A DNA stretch of 64,000 nucleotides from Pseudomonadales bacterium (GCA_041395945.1 JAWKZN010000001.1:620001-684000); one strand, 5' to 3'; positions 26,014-35,136 are shown, numbered from the stretch's first letter. Made by a program: numbers and translations. Notes: generated by a model from the letters alone, not told the origin.

Positions 26014-27105
26014 ATGCAACTGAGCTTCCAGCCGAAACTGATGGACAGATACATAGGATCTGCCGTGCTGGGTGCGGTGGTACTGGTTCTACTCGCCTTT
26101 CTCGGCCTCATCACACTGTTCGCTCTGCTCGAGGAACTTGGCGAAAACGAAGCCGGGTACACGCTGTTGGATGCGCTCCAGTATGTGCTCCTGACCACGC
26201 CGAGAAGAATCTACGAAGTGCTCCCCTATGTCGCCTTTCTGGGCGCACTGATCGGCCTTGGTAATCTGGCTTCAAGTTCCCAGATCGTGGTGCTGCGTGC
26301 GAACGGGGTATCCCCCGGGCGCATCTTCGGCAGTGTGGCGATGCCGGTGGTGCTGATTTTCGGACTCGGTTTCAGTCTGGGCGAGTGGGTGGCACCCCGG
26401 GCGGAAGAGCGGGCCGAGCTTTTCAAGCTGCGTGCGGTGAGTGACGTGGAGGTGCTGAAACTCTCCCGCGCCTACTGGTATCGCGAGGGCAACATGATGA
26501 TGAGAGTGCTGGGACTCGGCAGCGATGGTGAGCTGGTAGGTATCAATCAGTACTGGTACGGCACGGATCGGAGTCTGCAGACTGCGGTGGCCGCGGCACG
26601 GGCCTCCTACCGCGGCGGCGATGATCCACACTGGCAGCTCGAAGATGTGGACATCAGTCGATTTGGCGATGCAGCGATCCGTGTCGAGCATCACGACAGC
26701 CTGCGCTGGGACGGGCAGGTGGATCCCGGTGTACTGAGCATCCGGGTGCTGGTGGATCCGCGGCAGCTGTCACTTGCAGACCTGAATGCTCAGGTGGATT
26801 ACATGACCAGAGAAGGTCTGCAGCCGGCGCCTTATCAGCTCGCCTACTGGAGCAAAGTGCTCCAGCCGCTGGCGGTACTCGGACTCGCCCTGCTGGCGCT
26901 GGGCTTTGTGCTCGGACCCTTAAGGGAAGTGAACATGGGGGTGCGGCTGTCGGTGGGCATTTTTGTGGGCCTGGGCTTCAAGTATCTGCAGGATTTGTTT
27001 GCGCCGATGAGCATGGTCTACGACCTGCCGCCGGTCCTGGCGGTGCTGATTCCGATCATCGTCTGCTGGTTGCTGGGAGCCTGGGGACTGAGGCGGGTTG
27101 CCTGA
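26014..27105 (+). CDS. lptG: LPS export system permease LptG
   Basis: The partner permease of LptF in the LptB2FG complex. It has 363 residues, six membrane segments and a central periplasmic domain. Characteristic blocks are DRYIGSAVLGAVVLVLLAF at the N-terminus, LASSSQIVVLRANGVSPGRI and GEWVAPRAEE in the first half, and the C-terminal FVLGPLREVNMGVRLSVGI. The ATG at 26014 is used; a second at 26041 (MDRYIG) is closer to the E. coli start. It converges on the RDD gene. Confidence 0.95.
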   Translation: MQLSFQPKLMDRYIGSAVLGAVVLVLLAFLGLITLFALLEELGENEAGYTLLDALQYVLLTTPRRIYEVLPYVAFLGALIGLGNLASSSQIVVLRANGVSPGRIFGSVAMPVVLIFGLGFSLGEWVAPRAEERAELFKLRAVSDVEVLKLSRAYWYREGNMMMRVLGLGSDGELVGINQYWYGTDRSLQTAVAAARASYRGGDDPHWQLEDVDISRFGDAAIRVEHHDSLRWDGQVDPGVLSIRVLVDPRQLSLADLNAQVDYMTREGLQPAPYQLAYWSKVLQPLAVLGLALLALGFVLGPLREVNMGVRLSVGIFVGLGFKYLQDLFAPMSMVYDLPPVLAVLIPIIVCWLLGAWGLRRVA

Positions 27106-27115
27106 TCGCCTGACA

Positions 27116-27172
27116 CGCGTGCTTTCAGCGCGCGTGCTTTCAGCGCGCGTGCTCCGGGCGCGCGTGCACCGT
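27116..27172. repeat. 15-base tandem repeat at the 3' end of the RDD gene
   Basis: The unit CGCGTGCTTTCAGCG occurs at 27116-27130 and 27131-27145 without a mismatch, then at 27146-27160 with four differences, then as a partial copy from 27161. Because 15 is a multiple of three, copy-number change keeps the RDD frame. The RDD stop codon (27142-27140 on the minus strand) lies inside the second unit. Confidence 0.85.
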
Positions 27173-27601
27173 GATGGTGCCCGAGAACAGATCCGACCAG
27201 CTGCGATGGGCGGGATCGATATAAATCCACAGATAGCCGACACCACAGGTCGCGAAAGACAGCAGGGCGCCCAGGAAACGGAGGATCGCCGCCCTGGGGC
27301 GCAGCGGTCCGCCATCCAGAGTCTCCAGTTTCAGGTGCCAGGCCAGCATGCCGATGGTCTGTCCTTTCATCAGCCAGAAGTAGGCGAAAAAGCCAAACAA
27401 CTCGATGAAGAGCAGACTCTGGATGCCGGGTCCCACCACCACGTCGTTGCGTAAGGCGACAACGGGGAAAAGGGTGAACATCCACACGGCGAGAATAATG
27501 AGTGCGTCGTACACCATCGCACCAATGCGTCGCAGCAGGCCGGCGGGTTTCTCGACGGGCGACACGGGCTGCAGTCCACTACGCAAAGGTTGCGATGTCA
27601 C
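27140..27601 (-). CDS. RDD-family membrane protein
   Basis: A small integral membrane protein of about 153 residues with three or four hydrophobic segments. It has the RDD landmarks LLRRIGAMVYDALIILAVWM near the N-terminus, GQTIGMLAWHLKLETLDGG in the middle and SWSDLFSGT near the end. RDD proteins are poorly characterised; some act in transport. The start is uncertain: GTG 27601 overlaps the upstream thiolase-like gene by 23 bases, and GTGs inside (VSPVEKP) are alternatives. An RDD gene next to lptFG is also seen in Pseudomonas as I recall. Confidence 0.85.
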   Translation of the reverse strand: MTSQPLRSGLQPVSPVEKPAGLLRRIGAMVYDALIILAVWMFTLFPVVALRNDVVVGPGIQSLLFIELFGFFAYFWLMKGQTIGMLAWHLKLETLDGGPLRPRAAILRFLGALLSFATCGVGYLWIYIDPAHRSWSDLFSGTITVHARPEHAR

Positions 27602-29051
27602 CGTCCAGCCTGACCCGGCGGCCACAGAATTCCTCCACGGTCATCGCCTGCAGCGTTTCCTGATCCGTGCAGTTCGCCCAGGCGCGCCGGCCATCGGGCA
27701 GCAGGGCGCTGATGTGGCCGATCTGTGGTCCGCTCGCTCCGAACATCACGGTGTAGCTCTCCACTTCAGCGGATCCCGCATGGGTGTCCACCACCTCCCG
27801 GCGCGGCGTGGCGTCCACCTCGGCCTGCACATTTGCATGCGCGAAAGGCTTCTCGGGCCTGTCGCAGCTGTACACACCGAAGGCATGTTTGGTCAGATAA
27901 CCGCCATTTGCAGTGATCAGACCTTTTTTCGAAGGGGCTGCGCGGAGCAGTTCTGCCATGGTGGCGATGGAGTGCATCACATAGTTGTTGAGCGGACCGC
28001 CTGCAAAAGTCAAACCGCCGGTCACGGTCAGGGGCTTTTGCTGATCCAGACCGATTTCCCGGGCCGCCACCTGCACAGCCACAGGAAAGCAGCTGTAGAC
28101 GTCGACCAGGTCGAGCCCGCTGACTTCGACACCGGCCAGTTCCAGTGCCCGGGCGCCGGCCAGCCGGATGGCGGGGGAGGAGTAGAAATTGTCCCGGTTG
28201 GAGACGAAGTAGTGATCGTGCGCATCGCTGCCTGACCAGGGATAGATCCATTTGTCCCGGGGTATCCCCAGGGTGGTCGCCCGGGATTCCGAGCAGAGAA
28301 TCAGCGCGGCGGCCTGGTCGACATTGCTGTTCGAGTTCATGAGTTTCGGATAAGGGAAAGACACCGGACGGTTACGTTCTGAGAGCGTGCGGATTTCCTC
28401 GGCGCTGCAGGCTTCCCGGATCCAGGCATGGGGATTCTGTGCGGCGACCGCTGAAAAACCGGCCCAGAGTTCGGACACCCGCTTCAGGTGCGTGTCCAGG
28501 GATTCGCCCAGGTGATGACGCAGGGCGTTTTCGAACATGGGGTAGACCTGGATCGGCATGCGGATGCCAAGGGCCAGCTCCCGTGCGTGCGCCATGACCA
28601 GGTCTTCGCCGAGCATCCGATCGGGTCTGCCGGGCGCCTCCTGCCAGTTCAGCGCACTGCGCAGATCGAGCCCGGCGCGGCGCGCTCTGGCCTGGGTATT
28701 GCCGCATTCGGCCCCGGTGATCAGCACGATGTCGTGGCGTCCGGCCTGGATATCCAGTGCAGCCTGATTCAGGGCGGTCTGCACGAAGTTGCCGCCGAAC
28801 GGGGTGAGGCAGTTCTCAGCGCTGCTGTTGCCCAGCGCGGCGCCGATGACCTTTGCCGGGTTCTTATAGGGCCAGATACCCCGGACCACCCGGATGGAAC
28901 TCGCAGCGGATGGCAGTTCCGGGCAGTGCGCGTCTTCCGCCGCCGCCCGCAGGGCGTCAATCATCAGCGTCAGCGGTTCTCTGGCGGCAAGGGGATCGTC
29001 GCAACGCTGGTCGAGTTGCGCAACGCCGACAAGAACGGGAACTTCATTCAT
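27579..29051 (-). CDS. Thiolase-like protein (SCP2-thiolase / acetyl-CoA acetyltransferase family)
   Basis: A 490-residue thiolase-fold protein. The usual N-terminal nucleophile position reads GGNFVQTALNQAAL, with no cysteine, so classic thiolase catalysis by that residue is not expected. The second half keeps the NSNSNVDQAAAL and DLVDVYSCFPVAVQ blocks, the latter with a cysteine, and a GGLTFAGGPLNNY loop. Such proteins occur in lipid, terpenoid or sterol degradation loci, but no pathway genes are adjacent. The ATG is at 29051. Its 3' end overlaps the RDD start, and an insertion element lies just upstream. Confidence 0.85.
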   Translation of the reverse strand: MNEVPVLVGVAQLDQRCDDPLAAREPLTLMIDALRAAAEDAHCPELPSAASSIRVVRGIWPYKNPAKVIGAALGNSSAENCLTPFGGNFVQTALNQAALDIQAGRHDIVLITGAECGNTQARARRAGLDLRSALNWQEAPGRPDRMLGEDLVMAHARELALGIRMPIQVYPMFENALRHHLGESLDTHLKRVSELWAGFSAVAAQNPHAWIREACSAEEIRTLSERNRPVSFPYPKLMNSNSNVDQAAALILCSESRATTLGIPRDKWIYPWSGSDAHDHYFVSNRDNFYSSPAIRLAGARALELAGVEVSGLDLVDVYSCFPVAVQVAAREIGLDQQKPLTVTGGLTFAGGPLNNYVMHSIATMAELLRAAPSKKGLITANGGYLTKHAFGVYSCDRPEKPFAHANVQAEVDATPRREVVDTHAGSAEVESYTVMFGASGPQIGHISALLPDGRRAWANCTDQETLQAMTVEEFCGRRVRLDGDIATFA

Positions 29052-29134
29052 GGTGTTTCTGATTCCTGGATCTGTTGGCTCGGCCCACCCGACGGTCGCG
29101 GTGTTCAGGCCGGTTCAGCCTGGGCTCTTCATCG

Positions 29135-30414
29135 TTAATGGGGGACACCGGTGTTCATTAAACTGATTTTGCGAAGATCGTTTAATGGAGATACCACCGA
29201 TGTCCCACGCAGGAGTCATATTAGGCATAACTGACCTTGAGATCGAGAAGGTTGATCGGGACCAGGGCATCAAGGTCTATGCCCGGCCCACCAGACGCCC
29301 CTCGTGCATTCATTGCGAGCACGAGGGGGTGAGGATCAAGGCGACCCGTCAACGAACCCTCAAGCACACGCGTCAGGGTAACCAGGTGATGACCTTGCAC
29401 CTGAAGTCGCCCAAGTACCACTGCCCACAGTGCGGGCGCTATTTCTGCCACCGGTTCAAGGGCGTTCGGCCGCGCTTCAGAGCGTCGGAAGCGTTTCGGC
29501 TCGAGGTGTTCGAAGCGCATGATGGCGGCGTCACTCAGCGCAAGATCACGCGCACCCACGGCATCAGTGCGGCAACCGTCGAGCGCTGGTATCAGAGCCA
29601 TTGTCGGCAACGGTGCTCTGAGATGTCGAACCGCCCCTGTCCACGGGTATTGGGTATCGATGAACACTTCTTCACCCGCCGACGAGGATATGCAACAAGC
29701 TTTGTGGATCTGAAGAACCACAAAGTCTTCGACGTGGCACTCGGACGCTCTGAACCGAGCTTAAGACGCTATCTGAGGCGTTTACCGGGCCGGGATCAGG
29801 TAAAGGTCATCGTCATGGATCTGTCCGAGACCTACCGCAGCATTGCCCGCCGGTACTTCCCCAGGCCACGATCGTCGCCGATCGCTTCCATGTAATCCGG
29901 CTGGTAAACCAGCACTTTCTCAAGGTCTGGCAACAACAGGATCCCGAGGGTCGAAGCAACCGCGGATTACTGAGTCTGATGCGTCGGCACGAGTGGTATC
30001 TGTCCGATGAGCAGCGCGACAACCTCAGAAGCTATCTCGGAGAATGGCCCGTGCTCAAGGCACTGTACGATGCCAAGCAGCGGCTGAACCGCCTCCTGCT
30101 GCTGAAAGCACTGAACGCCAGGAAAGCCAGAAGCACGTTGCCCGAGTTCCTTACGCTGATTGAGCAGCTGCACGCCAGTCCGCTCCACCGGCTCGCGAAA
30201 ACACTCACCTCATGGCTTGCACCCATCGTCGCCATGTGGCGATTCACGCGCAGCAACGGCATCACCGAGGGCTTCCACACCAAGATGGAAATGATGTCGA
30301 GAAGAGCCTACGGGTTCAGAAACTTTGAGAACTACCGGCTGCGGGTCTTAACCCACTGTGGCTGGGATGGCATCATCAACCGGGTTTAGTGAACAACGGC
30401 CCATCCCCCATTAA
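29135..30414. mobile_element. ISL3-family insertion sequence
   Basis: About 1280 bases bounded by the perfect 11-base inverted repeat TTAATGGGGGA (29135-29145) and TCCCCCATTAA (30404-30414). Imperfect inward similarity continues: GTTCATTAAAC at 29153-29163 faces GTTTAGTGAAC at 30384-30394. It carries one transposase gene, broken by a frameshift. The outer TTAA may be a short duplicated target, so the exact ends could be three to five bases further in. It lies between the thiolase-like gene and tRNA-Leu. Confidence 0.85.
29185..30389 (+). pseudogene. ISL3-family transposase, frameshifted
   Basis: The first part (29185-29895) has the ISL3 zinc ribbon (CIHC near the start, then YHCPQCGRYFCHRF), a helix-turn-helix (GGVTQRKITRTHGISAATVE) and the first catalytic region (RVLGIDEHFFTRR, VIVMDLSETYR). 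Coding then continues in the -1 frame from about 29862 (QATIVADRFHVIRLVNQHF) through to 30389 with the third acidic residue in GITEGFHTKME. The shift falls in a CCCC run at 29859-29862; one lost C would explain it. No other break is visible. Programmed frameshifting is not usual for this family, so a recent inactivating mutation is the simplest reading. Confidence 0.85.
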
Positions 30415-30442
30415 TCGGGTAGAGCCCGGGCATAGCAGGGTC

Positions 30443-30529
30443 TGGTAGCTGGGGAGGGAGTCGAACCCTCACTTGGTCTCCCAAACTGGATTTTGAGTCC
30501 AGCGCGTCTACCAGTTTCGCCACCCAGCC
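30443..30529 (-). tRNA. tRNA-Leu (anticodon CAA)
   Basis: An 87-base class II tRNA on the minus strand. The acceptor GGCTGGG pairs with CCCAGCT, and CCA is encoded (30445-30443). The D-arm is GCG...CGC, the anticodon stem-loop CTGGA-CTCAAAA-TCCAG places CAA at the anticodon, a long variable arm follows, and the T-arm is GAGGG-TTCGACT-CCCTC. It reads UUG. A tRNA-Leu before queA is also found in Pseudomonas. An insertion element ends 28 bases from its 3' end. Confidence 0.97.
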
Positions 30530-30697
30530 AGTCGGGCCTAGGACACCCGGTGCTACCCGTCCCGCGACGGGGCCGGGATTGTTACATATCCCGGCGCGCA
30601 TCTTCCACCGAGCGGGCACTGACGTTGATACTTGGTGGGAGGCTCCCTGGCAGGCTGCTAGTATCCCCGGCGCCCGACTGCTACCGGTGATTCGGAC

Positions 30698-31750
30698 TTG
30701 CACAAATTGCCCAACAGGAAAGAGCTGAAGTCAGACTTCCACTACGACCTGCCGGAACAGCTGATCGCTCAGTTCCCGCCGGTGGTGCGGGGCACCAGCC
30801 GGCTGCTGGAAGTAGGCGCCGATCGGTGCCGCCACCGTGAATTTGATGGACTCACGGAACTCGTCCGACCCGGCGACCTCCTGGTGGTGAACGATACCCG
30901 GGTCATCAAAGCCAGGCTGATGGCAGTGAAGGACTCCGGAGGCGCAGCGGAGATCCTGGTTGAGCGGGTGGAATCCGAGTGCCTGGCGCTGTGCCAGGTG
31001 AAGGTCAGCAAGTCACTCAAGCAGGGCCGGCTGCTGCATGTGGGGGATCTCGCCTGTGAAGTGCAGGGGCGCTCCGGGGAGTTCTACCGTCTGCTATTCC
31101 CCCAGCCGGTTCTGGACGTGCTCGAAACTCACGGTCAGATGCCTCTGCCGCCCTATATTCAGCGCAATCCGGAGGACGAGGATGCGGAACGCTACCAGAC
31201 CGTCTACAGCGCTTCACCCGGGGCTATCGCCGCGCCTACTGCGGGTCTTCATTTCACCCCCGAACTGCTCGATGCCCTGCGTGGCCGGGGTGCCCGGATT
31301 GCCGAGGTGACCCTCCATGTCGGTGCGGGAACCTTTCAACCCGTCCGCGCGGATCGCATCGAAGACCACAGGCTGCACGAGGAGCGCTACTGTGTACCGG
31401 AAGCTACGGCGGCGGCGATTGCGCGCACCGCCGCCAGCGGCGGACGTGTCGTGGCAGTCGGGACGACGGTGGTGCGAACACTGGAAGCCGCGAACGCAGG
31501 CCGCCACCGGGTCAGGTCAGGCTGGGGGGCGACCGACCTGTTCATCCGGGAAGGCTATGAATTCAAAGTTGTGGATGCGCTTGTCACCAATTTTCATCTG
31601 CCGGAGTCGAGTCTGCTCATGCTGGTGTGCGCATTTGCCGGGCACGACCGGGTCATGGCCGCCTACCGGCAGGCAGTTGCGGCCGGCTACCGGTTCTTCA
31701 GTTACGGTGATGCGATGTGGCTGACCCGGGAAACAGGAGCACCAGGGTGA
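30698..31750 (+). CDS. queA: S-adenosylmethionine:tRNA ribosyltransferase-isomerase
   Basis: Makes epoxyqueuosine in tRNA by transferring ribose from SAM to preQ1. About 350 residues with the family blocks VVNDTRVIKARL, MPLPPYIQRNPEDEDAERYQ, GAIAAPTAGLHF, LHVGAGTFQPVR and VTNFHLPESSLLMLV. There is no ATG at the expected start. TTG 30698 or 30707 would add about nine residues to the family N-terminus. The CTG at 30725 aligns best with the E. coli start (here KSDFHYDLPEQLIAQFP) and has AGGAAAGAG directly in front with ideal spacing. The given start is the most upstream option. It overlaps tgt by GTGA. Confidence 0.96.
   Translation: MHKLPNRKELKSDFHYDLPEQLIAQFPPVVRGTSRLLEVGADRCRHREFDGLTELVRPGDLLVVNDTRVIKARLMAVKDSGGAAEILVERVESECLALCQVKVSKSLKQGRLLHVGDLACEVQGRSGEFYRLLFPQPVLDVLETHGQMPLPPYIQRNPEDEDAERYQTVYSASPGAIAAPTAGLHFTPELLDALRGRGARIAEVTLHVGAGTFQPVRADRIEDHRLHEERYCVPEATAAAIARTAASGGRVVAVGTTVVRTLEAANAGRHRVRSGWGATDLFIREGYEFKVVDALVTNFHLPESSLLMLVCAFAGHDRVMAAYRQAVAAGYRFFSYGDAMWLTRETGAPG
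31735..31749 (+). promoter_or_regulatory. Ribosome-binding site that fixes the GTG start of tgt
   Basis: AGGAG at 31735-31739 lies seven bases before GTG 31747, inside the queA 3' end. This selects the GTG that overlaps the queA stop (GTGA) over an in-frame ATG 30 bases upstream. Confidence 0.7.
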
Positions 31751-32880
31751 GTTTTGAACTGCTGCACACAGAGGGTGCCGCCCGCCGGGGTCGCCTGACG
31801 ACGGCGCACGGCACGATCGAAACACCGGTGTTCATGCCCTGTGGCACTTACGGCACCGTCAAGGCCATGAGCCCGGAAATGCTGGAGCGCGCGGGCACCC
31901 AGATTCTGCTCGGCAATACCTTTCATCTCATGCTGCGACCGGGGGATGAGCGGATCAGATCCTTCGGTGGCCTCCATGAGTTCATGCAGTGGCCGCACCC
32001 CATACTGACTGACAGCGGCGGCTTCCAGGTATTCAGCCTGGGCGAACTGCGCAAGATTTCGGAAGAAGGTGTGGTATTCCGTTCACCGATCAATGGCGAC
32101 AAGGTCACGCTGACACCGGAACGCTCGATCGACGTTCAGCTCAATCTCGGTTCTGACGTGGTGATGGTGTTCGACGAATGCACACCCTATCCCGCGAAAG
32201 TCTCCCAGGCCCGGGATTCCATGGAGCTCTCTCTGCGCTGGGCGGCGCGCTGTCGTGATGCTTTCGACGAGTGCGTGCCTGCCCGGGCGGCGGACCGGCC
32301 GCTGCTGTTCGGCATCGTGCAGGGTGGCATGCATGCCCAGCTGCGCAGGGAGAGCCTTGCCGGGCTGCTGGAGATCGGCTTCGATGGCTATGCGCTGGGC
32401 GGGCTTTCGGTGGGTGAGTCGAAAGCCGAGATGCTCGAAGTGCTCGATGGTATTGCACCCCAGCTGCCCTCTGCAAAACCGCGCTATCTGATGGGGGTGG
32501 GCACACCCGCAGACCTGGTGGCGGGGGTGGCAGCGGGCATCGACATGTTCGACTGTGTGATGCCCACGAGAAACGCCCGCAATGGCCATGTTTTTACCTC
32601 CCGGGGTGTGCTGAAAATCCGCAATGCCGGACACCGGGAGGATATGGGGCCGCTGGATGCGGACTGTGACTGCTATACCTGCAGCCGCTTCTCCCGCGCC
32701 TACCTGCATCATCTCGAGCGCTGTGGCGAAATACTCGGCAGCATGCTGATGACCGAGCACAATCTGCATTACTACCACGGCCTGATGTCCCGTTTGCGCG
32801 AGTCTATTGAAACGGGTACATTTCGCAGCCTCACCGAATCCCTCGAAAAAGACTGGAATTCCCACCATGAGCCTGTTTGA
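31747..32880 (+). CDS. tgt: tRNA-guanine transglycosylase
   Basis: Exchanges the anticodon wobble guanine (position 34) for preQ1, the step before QueA. It has 377 residues (E. coli 375). Landmarks are GTYGTVKAMSPEML and LGNTFHLMLRPG near the N-terminus, DSGGFQVFSLG with a catalytic aspartate, GGLSVGESKAEM, FDCVMPTRNARNGHVF with the nucleophile, and the zinc site CDCYTCSRF...H near the C-terminus. Its last codons overlap the yajC start by 14 bases, so queA-tgt-yajC-secD-secF form one operon. Confidence 0.98.
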   Translation: MSFELLHTEGAARRGRLTTAHGTIETPVFMPCGTYGTVKAMSPEMLERAGTQILLGNTFHLMLRPGDERIRSFGGLHEFMQWPHPILTDSGGFQVFSLGELRKISEEGVVFRSPINGDKVTLTPERSIDVQLNLGSDVVMVFDECTPYPAKVSQARDSMELSLRWAARCRDAFDECVPARAADRPLLFGIVQGGMHAQLRRESLAGLLEIGFDGYALGGLSVGESKAEMLEVLDGIAPQLPSAKPRYLMGVGTPADLVAGVAAGIDMFDCVMPTRNARNGHVFTSRGVLKIRNAGHREDMGPLDADCDCYTCSRFSRAYLHHLERCGEILGSMLMTEHNLHYYHGLMSRLRESIETGTFRSLTESLEKDWNSHHEPV

Positions 32881-33205
32881 AACCACGGCCTACGCGGCTG
32901 ACGCCGGAGCGCCCGCGGATGCCGGACTGATCAATCTGCTGTTTCTCGGCGGCTTCGTACTGATTTTCTACTTCCTTCTGTGGCGACCCCAGAGCAAGCG
33001 CCGCAAAGAACATCAGGCGCTGATGAGCGGCCTGGCGAAGGGCGACGAGGTCGTGACCGCGGGGGGAGTGGTCGGACAGATCAACAAGGTGGAAGATGAC
33101 TTCGTGAAACTCCAGGTCGCGAAAAACATGGAACTGCGGGTGCAGAAGAGCGCGATCGGAGCCACCCTGCCGAAGGGCACGCTGAAATCGCTTGACGAGG
33201 CCTGA
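32867..33205 (+). CDS. yajC: Sec translocon accessory protein YajC
   Basis: A 112-residue single-pass membrane protein that associates with SecDF. One membrane helix (LINLLFLGGFVLIFYFLLW) is followed by the conserved RPQSKRRKEHQALMSGLAKGD cytoplasmic stretch and a small beta domain (VVTAGGVVGQI). ATG 32867 is the start that gives the normal short N-terminus. It lies directly before secD. Confidence 0.97.
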   Translation: MSLFETTAYAADAGAPADAGLINLLFLGGFVLIFYFLLWRPQSKRRKEHQALMSGLAKGDEVVTAGGVVGQINKVEDDFVKLQVAKNMELRVQKSAIGATLPKGTLKSLDEA

Positions 33206-33207
33206 TC

Positions 33208-35136
33208 ATGGCTAGGACGCCCACCCCGGCAGGCACCAACCTGCTGGGTCTACCCCGGGCGGCCCAGCGCCCCCCGAATACTTCCTCCATCTGGCGCTAC
33301 CTGTTTATCGCCTTCCTGGTGACGCTGGGTGCGATCTACGCGGCTCCCAATCTGTTTCAGCCGGACAGCGCGCTGCAGTTGCGGGCAATTTCCAGTATCG
33401 CTACGGGTGCGGCGGATGAACTCACCCGGGAAGCCCTCGACGAAGCAGTTTCGGCGTTGCGGGTCGGCGGGGTACCGGTCACCGGCTATGAACTGACGGA
33501 TGGTACGGCGCTGATCCGGGTCGAGAATGACGAGGCGCAACTGCGCGGCCAGGAGATTCTGCGTCGCACGCTCAATGCAGGCGAGCAGCGTTTCGTGATT
33601 GCGCTCACCCGGGCGTCCACCATTCCTGCCTGGCTCGTGGACATCGGTGGCAAACAGATGTCACTCGGCCTCGACCTGTCCGGTGGCGTGCACTTCCTGC
33701 TGGAAGTGGATATGGCCAAATTTCTCGGCGATCGGATGCTGTCGAATCAGGAGGCGATCCGCGATCTGCTGGTCGAATCCCGTCTGCGCTACACGAACCG
33801 GGACTGGGTAAATGGCGCCCAGCTGCGCATCACCTTTCAGGACGCGGCAGCCCGCGACGAGGCCGGTGATCTGATCGGTGAACAGTTCGATCAGTATCTG
33901 GTGCAGGCCCGGGACATCGACGGTCAGCCTGGCCTGATTCTGACGATGGCGGAGGACAAGATCCGGGAACTCGAGGATCTCGCCATCACCCAGAACCTCC
34001 AGAGCCTCCGCAACCGGGTCAATGAACTCGGTGTCTCGGAACCCCTGGTGCAGCGTCTGGGCCGGTCGCGCATCGTGCTGGATCTGCCCGGCATCCAGGA
34101 CAGTGCCAGGGCCAAGGAGATCATCAACAAGTTCGCGAACCTGGAATTCCGACTGGTGGCAGGCCCGGGCGCGCGGGCATCCCAGACCGAGCGCCACGAA
34201 TACAACGGTGCCCCCGTCGATCTGGAAACCCGCAACATCGTCACGGGTGACCAGGTCACCAACGCGCTGCAGGACTTCGATCCCGAGACCGGCCAGCCCC
34301 AGGTCAGCATCACCCTGGACAATGACGGCGGCCGTGCGATGAACGAGGTCACCAAGGATAACGTGGGCAACTCCATGGCCATCCTCTTCAAGGAACTGCA
34401 GGTGCGAACCCGCACAGTGATGAAGGATGGCGTGGAAACCCAGGTGCCTTATACGGTAGAGCACAAAAGGCTGATCAATGTGGCCACCATTCAATCGGCC
34501 CTCGGTTTCCGGTTCCGGATCACCGGGCTGGAGCTCGGTGAGGCGCGGGATCTGGCATTGCTGCTGCGCGCCGGTGCACTTGCGGCACCCATGTATATCG
34601 TCGAAGAACGCACGGTCGGCGCGAGTCTCGGCGACGAGAACATCGCCGCCGGCCAGCAGTCGATGCTGATCGGGGTCGCGATCGTGATGCTCTTCATGCT
34701 CTTCTACTATCGGATGTTCGGACTCGCCGCCAACCTCGCACTGATGGCGAACGTGATGCTGCTGGTGGCCATCATGTCGGTTCTGGGCGCCACCCTGACG
34801 CTGCCCGGTATCGCGGGCATCGTGCTAACCGTCGGTATGGCCGTGGATGCCAACGTGCTGATTTTCTCGCGGATCCGGGAGGAGCTTGTTGAACGTTCTC
34901 CCCAGGCTGCCATTCAGGTCGGTTTCGATCGGGCCCTGCTGACCATTCTCGATGCCAACATCACCACTTTCTTCGTCGCCATCATTCTGTTCTCCCTCGG
35001 CAGTGGACCGGTGAAAGGCTTCGCGGTGACTCTGGCCATCGGCATCGTAACCTCGGTGTTCACGGCGGTGATGGGGACCCGGGCGCTGGTGAATCTGATG
35101 TACGGCGGCCGCAAGCTGGAAAGGTTGAAAATCTGA
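33208..35136 (+). CDS. secD: Protein translocase subunit SecD
   Basis: An RND-type membrane protein that, with SecF, uses the proton gradient to help proteins leave the Sec channel. It has 642 residues: one N-terminal helix, a large periplasmic P1 domain (GLDLSGGVHFLLEVD is its hallmark), then five C-terminal helices with the conserved VGMAVDANVLIFSRIREEL motif. Length is close to the family norm (E. coli 615). The secF ATG overlaps its stop by one base (TGATG). Confidence 0.98.
   Translation: MARTPTPAGTNLLGLPRAAQRPPNTSSIWRYLFIAFLVTLGAIYAAPNLFQPDSALQLRAISSIATGAADELTREALDEAVSALRVGGVPVTGYELTDGTALIRVENDEAQLRGQEILRRTLNAGEQRFVIALTRASTIPAWLVDIGGKQMSLGLDLSGGVHFLLEVDMAKFLGDRMLSNQEAIRDLLVESRLRYTNRDWVNGAQLRITFQDAAARDEAGDLIGEQFDQYLVQARDIDGQPGLILTMAEDKIRELEDLAITQNLQSLRNRVNELGVSEPLVQRLGRSRIVLDLPGIQDSARAKEIINKFANLEFRLVAGPGARASQTERHEYNGAPVDLETRNIVTGDQVTNALQDFDPETGQPQVSITLDNDGGRAMNEVTKDNVGNSMAILFKELQVRTRTVMKDGVETQVPYTVEHKRLINVATIQSALGFRFRITGLELGEARDLALLLRAGALAAPMYIVEERTVGASLGDENIAAGQQSMLIGVAIVMLFMLFYYRMFGLAANLALMANVMLLVAIMSVLGATLTLPGIAGIVLTVGMAVDANVLIFSRIREELVERSPQAAIQVGFDRALLTILDANITTFFVAIILFSLGSGPVKGFAVTLAIGIVTSVFTAVMGTRALVNLMYGGRKLERLKI

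Noticed and set aside
29131..30420. A defined 8-base target duplication for the ISL3 element
   Set aside because: The flanks share only the palindromic TTAA(T), so duplicated target and inverted-repeat end cannot be told apart.
30626..30697. Promoter directly before queA
   Set aside because: TTGATA and TAGTAT are present but the spacer is 28 bases, outside the usable range.
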